Source: Candidatus Delongbacteria bacterium
GTDB lineage: Bacteria > UBA4055
Reading direction: 5' to 3'
Length of the DNA stretch: 8,025 nucleotides
Assembly: GCA_003477045.1 (NCBI GenBank)
Contig: DMTS01000211.1
Span: 407 to 8,431 of the forward strand
The notes beneath the pieces were generated by a model that made no database searches, was not told the DNA's origin, and saw nothing but the letters and a program-made list of their open reading frames with translations. The stretch's first letter is position 1. Every line of letters starts with the position of its first letter. The position numbers and the translations under genes are program-made. Shown in pieces: positions 7,201 to 8,025 of this stretch.

Positions 7201-7550
7201 GTACTAACGATTACTGGAATATTCATACAAGTCTGAACAGCGGGTATCCGTATCTGAACTGGGAATACAGACTTGCTGTCGAAGCTCCTGCAAATCTTGC
7301 TCTTGTAGTCAGCGGTACAGATGTAATTATAACTTGGGATCCGGTAACGAATGCGGCAGGATATCTTGTCTATTCATCAACTAATCCTTACGGTACTTTT
7401 ATGCTGGACGAAACAGGATCATTCAACGGTACGGAATGGACAGGAACGCTGACAGGAACAAGAAATTTCTATTATGTAACTGCGACAAATGATACAAAAG
7501 TGGTACCGTCAAAAACGATAATGATCAATAATTTATACATGAATAAATAA
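4263..7550 (+). CDS. Large secreted GLUG-repeat protein with C-terminal fibronectin-III-like domain
   Basis: 1095 residues from the ATG at 4263. Residues 1-17 are a signal peptide, with likely cleavage after LQA. Residues ~20-125 are a Ser/Thr/Gly-rich beta-helix-like leader (FPNLIINKPAG, TQGNILTGTNTFELG). Residues ~126-315 resemble a Bacteroidota-style surface beta domain (GIGYDL, GIWRKWTV, LKVWKYEP), interrupted by a charged stretch at ~226-282. Residues ~322-669 and ~680-1001 are two homologous blocks, each opening with ADIDA..GWNAGAGW..PIG and closing with LNSGYP(F/Y)L(S/N)W. Between these ends are about seven and six GLUG-type units (GG(L/I)(V/A)GY, then NC(Y/S)S). Residues ~1007-1090 are FN3-like (ITWDPVTNAAGYLVYSSTNP, FYYVTA). 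GLUG proteins are known on bacterial surfaces, but the motif's function is unknown. No T9SS sorting domain, anchor or catalytic domain is seen. A surface or secreted adhesion role is inferred. Confidence 0.93.
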   Translation: MKRVLIAMLLIISFLQAGITFGTGSKVNFGNANVGVYGSLKNQGTITYLSTSKLSFVGSSLDTLTNVYTFPNLIINKPAGYLRLNNSTNNFALTGNVTFTQGNILTGTNTFELGTSATVTGETATKYISGTVKAARAVGTGANTFGGIGYDLSSGTGDLGTVTVYRYTGDGSEVSIYGTEGIWRKWTVATSNAFSGTRTVTSSWLSNEDNGNNLAALKVWKYEPVKSTDGDADISEFRKLILKKNDIAAAKSKGIEGSGNSDLREPEVEVINYEPSEEDSKTLYWVEVDGATFNTAASPRTATYTINGATSYTICSATNTFADGAGTEANPYQIENLTQLNNVRNYPTACFIQIADIDATPTADPGWNAGAGWLPIGNATTKFTGKYNGQGHTIDGLFINRATSYNGLFGYAQGSTISNLHLTNLDITSTTTYAGGLVGYNYSSASIINCSSQGDVTATSYTGGLVGYNSTSSIITDCFSNTNVTGTTFVGGIAGMNTVSSSITSSYSTGSALGSLYYIGGFIGYNNTSCQIQNCYSESNVFRASGGTYTSYIAGFAGSNYAGAIVNCYSTGSVTYIDSTNPTNRGFAGYIYNSTGYVMTGNFWNIETSGQTTTYGTGTATGLTKTQMRTLATFTNATWDFQGESVNGTSDIWGINAVLNSGYPFLSWQGITHRPSPFAGGIGTTDEPFLVSNLTHLDSVRGFLSYNFLQTADIDASPTTGWNAGAGWNPIGAVSPFFTGNYDGAHYDISGLFINRAANYQSLFGYMSGGVVSKLHLLNANITGSTYVGGIAGYMTNSAYVSDCSVKGIVNATVQYVAGIAGYLLTSSVIENSFADVNVTGQNYVAGIAGRLGSASQAVNCYSLGNISRLSGYTGTYLGGISGYNNDSKILKCYSASPIVYIDTTNPTTKGIAGGITATTNYEMADNFFDSQVSGQTSTSGVGTAKTTAEMRNVATYTLIGSLGLTNPWDFEGDPNNDTGTNDYWNIHTSLNSGYPYLNWEYRLAVEAPANLALVVSGTDVIITWDPVTNAAGYLVYSSTNPYGTFMLDETGSFNGTEWTGTLTGTRNFYYVTATNDTKVVPSKTIMINNLYMNK
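5226..6269 (+). repeat. GLUG repeat block A (about 7 units)
   Basis: It encodes an opening ADGAGTEANPYQIENLTQL, then ADIDATP, GWNAGAGWLPIG and GLFINRATSYNGLFGY. Units of about 27 residues follow, such as TYAGGLVGYNYSSASIINCS and SYTGGLVGYNSTSSIITDCF. The block closes with WDFQG and LNSGYPFLSW. Most units carry a Cys after the beta turn (INC, TDC, QNC, VNC). Confidence 0.8.
6300..7262 (+). repeat. GLUG repeat block B (about 6 units), internal duplicate of block A
   Basis: It has the same order of landmarks as block A: GGIGTTDEPFLVSNLTHL, ADIDASPTTGWNAGAGW, GLFINRAANYQSLFGY, GLUG units (TYVGGIAGY, QYVAGIAGY, NYVAGIAG, TYLGGISGY), YIDTTNPT, SGQTSTSG, WDFEG and LNSGYPYLNW. It has one unit fewer. 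Codon differences are frequent, so the duplication is not recent. Confidence 0.8.
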
Positions 7551-7560
7551 ATATGGAACG

Positions 7561-7587
7561 AAGGGCGATCTGATCGCCCTTTTTTTT
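7561..7587 (+). terminator. Rho-independent terminator after the GLUG gene
   Basis: AAGGGCGA (7561-7568) pairs with TCGCCCTT (7574-7581) around a 5-base loop, TCTGA. A run of eight T residues (7580-7587) follows. It lies 10 bases after the stop codon. Confidence 0.93.
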
Positions 7588-7596
7588 ATTAACTTC

Positions 7597-7608
7597 AGGA
7601 GGAGGAGA
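7597..7608 (+). promoter_or_regulatory. Extended purine-rich Shine-Dalgarno site for the 7610 gene
   Basis: AGGAGGAGGAGA ends 1 base before the ATG at 7610. It gives overlapping AGGAGG registers, the best of them 4-7 bases from the start. It supports 7610 as the true start. Confidence 0.8.
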
Positions 7609-7609
7609 C

Positions 7610-8025
7610 ATGTCTAGCAAATTCAGGATTCAGGCATTTATATTTATGCTGATATTTACAGCGGTAGTTTCAGCTGTTACACTTTTTGAGATCAAAGACG
7701 AACTGGGAAGTCCGGTGCTTGTAGTATCTACAGACGGTTTAAGGATATTGAACGGAGCCGATACGCTTATGGTGATCAGCTCGAGCGAGATAAGAGCGAA
7801 CATAAAAGAGAATGACACAAAAGCTTTATCGCGTACATTCAGTGTTTCGACAACATCGGCAAAGGGATCACAGGGAAATATTATGAATGTGACTACGGCC
7901 GGTTTGAATATCATTAATCAGAGCAGCGCAACTAAAGCTTTGGGAGATACTCTTATGACGATCAGTTCTAAAGAGATAAAGGCGCGTATAGACAGCGGAA
8001 GCAAATTCAGCGTAAGTACTCCTGC
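7610..8025 (+). CDS. Fourth paralogue of the secreted modular family (3' truncated)
   Basis: The ATG at 7610 follows a strong ribosome site, and the frame stays open to the right edge (138 full codons). Residues 1-22 are a signal peptide, with cleavage likely after VSA, and the mature protein begins VTLFEIKDE. The corresponding site in genes 2 and 3 is LCG|ETLF, which argues that the Cys there is not a lipoprotein Cys. Residues 38-85 are the family block (STDGLRILN, DTLMVIS, KALSRTFSVSTTSAK). Residues 93-137 are a clear second copy (GLNIIN, GDTLMTISSKEIKARI, KFSVST). The head, if any, lies beyond the window. The gene follows the terminator of the GLUG gene by 22 bases, so its own promoter is not obvious. 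The function is unknown beyond the secreted fibre-like family assignment. Confidence 0.88.
   Translation, partial: MSSKFRIQAFIFMLIFTAVVSAVTLFEIKDELGSPVLVVSTDGLRILNGADTLMVISSSEIRANIKENDTKALSRTFSVSTTSAKGSQGNIMNVTTAGLNIINQSSATKALGDTLMTISSKEIKARIDSGSKFSVSTP

Noticed and set aside
7263..7550. T9SS C-terminal sorting domain on the GLUG protein
   Set aside because: The end is an FN3-like domain followed by a short tail with no recognisable sorting motif.
7630..7914. 94-residue frame on the - strand near the right edge
   Set aside because: It is antisense to the fourth paralogue, whose frame, ribosome site and family match are much stronger.

Overview
The window lies entirely on the + strand. It holds a compact cluster of genes for secreted, repeat-built, probably surface or fibre-like proteins. 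There is no enzyme, RNA gene, transposase, CRISPR array or replication gene. Four of the five genes (1-1365, cut by the left edge; 1376-2809; 2820-4151; 7610-8025, cut by the right edge) are paralogues of one modular family. Their shared N-terminus is a signal peptide, then LFxVKD, then a block with the signatures DT(L/I)MVIS and KALSRxFSVxTTSAK. The fifth gene (4263-7550) is unrelated: a 1095-residue secreted protein of GLUG-type repeats ending in a fibronectin-III-like domain.

Layout. Genes 1, 2 and 3 are separated by only 10 bases, each gap holding a Shine-Dalgarno site, so they look co-transcribed. A 111-base gap with a 9-bp inverted repeat and a weak candidate promoter separates gene 3 from the GLUG gene. 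The GLUG gene ends at a textbook intrinsic terminator (7561-7587). Gene 5 starts only 22 bases after that terminator, with a strong AGGAGG-type site.

Architecture. Each complete family member has a signal peptide, an N-terminal beta-type block, a repeat head, a junction and beta-rich segment, and a 30-40 residue leucine-heptad coiled coil at the very C-terminus. Genes 1 and 3 carry 14-residue YadA-head-like repeats (about 5 and 10). Gene 2 carries a different 16-17-residue head built on (F/V)xG..AGY. None has a YadA-type beta-barrel anchor, a peptidase S74 chaperone domain or a recognisable T9SS sorting domain. The simplest reading is a set of alternative trimeric fibres or adhesins with exchangeable heads, secreted with or near a GLUG surface protein. 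Trimerisation, location and adhesion are inferences, not visible facts.

Organism. Moderate AT content, clear Shine-Dalgarno sites, signal peptides, and protein styles common in FCB-group bacteria (the DPLFxIGNG..NAxxVxKNG and NKLYIxNxxSSxPLIYGxF junctions, GLUG repeats, FN3 tails) suggest a Gram-negative FCB-type bacterium. The regular use of AGGAGG sites argues against a typical Bacteroidota. A candidate phylum such as Cloacimonadota or Delongbacteria is possible but unproven. The array probably continues beyond both edges.
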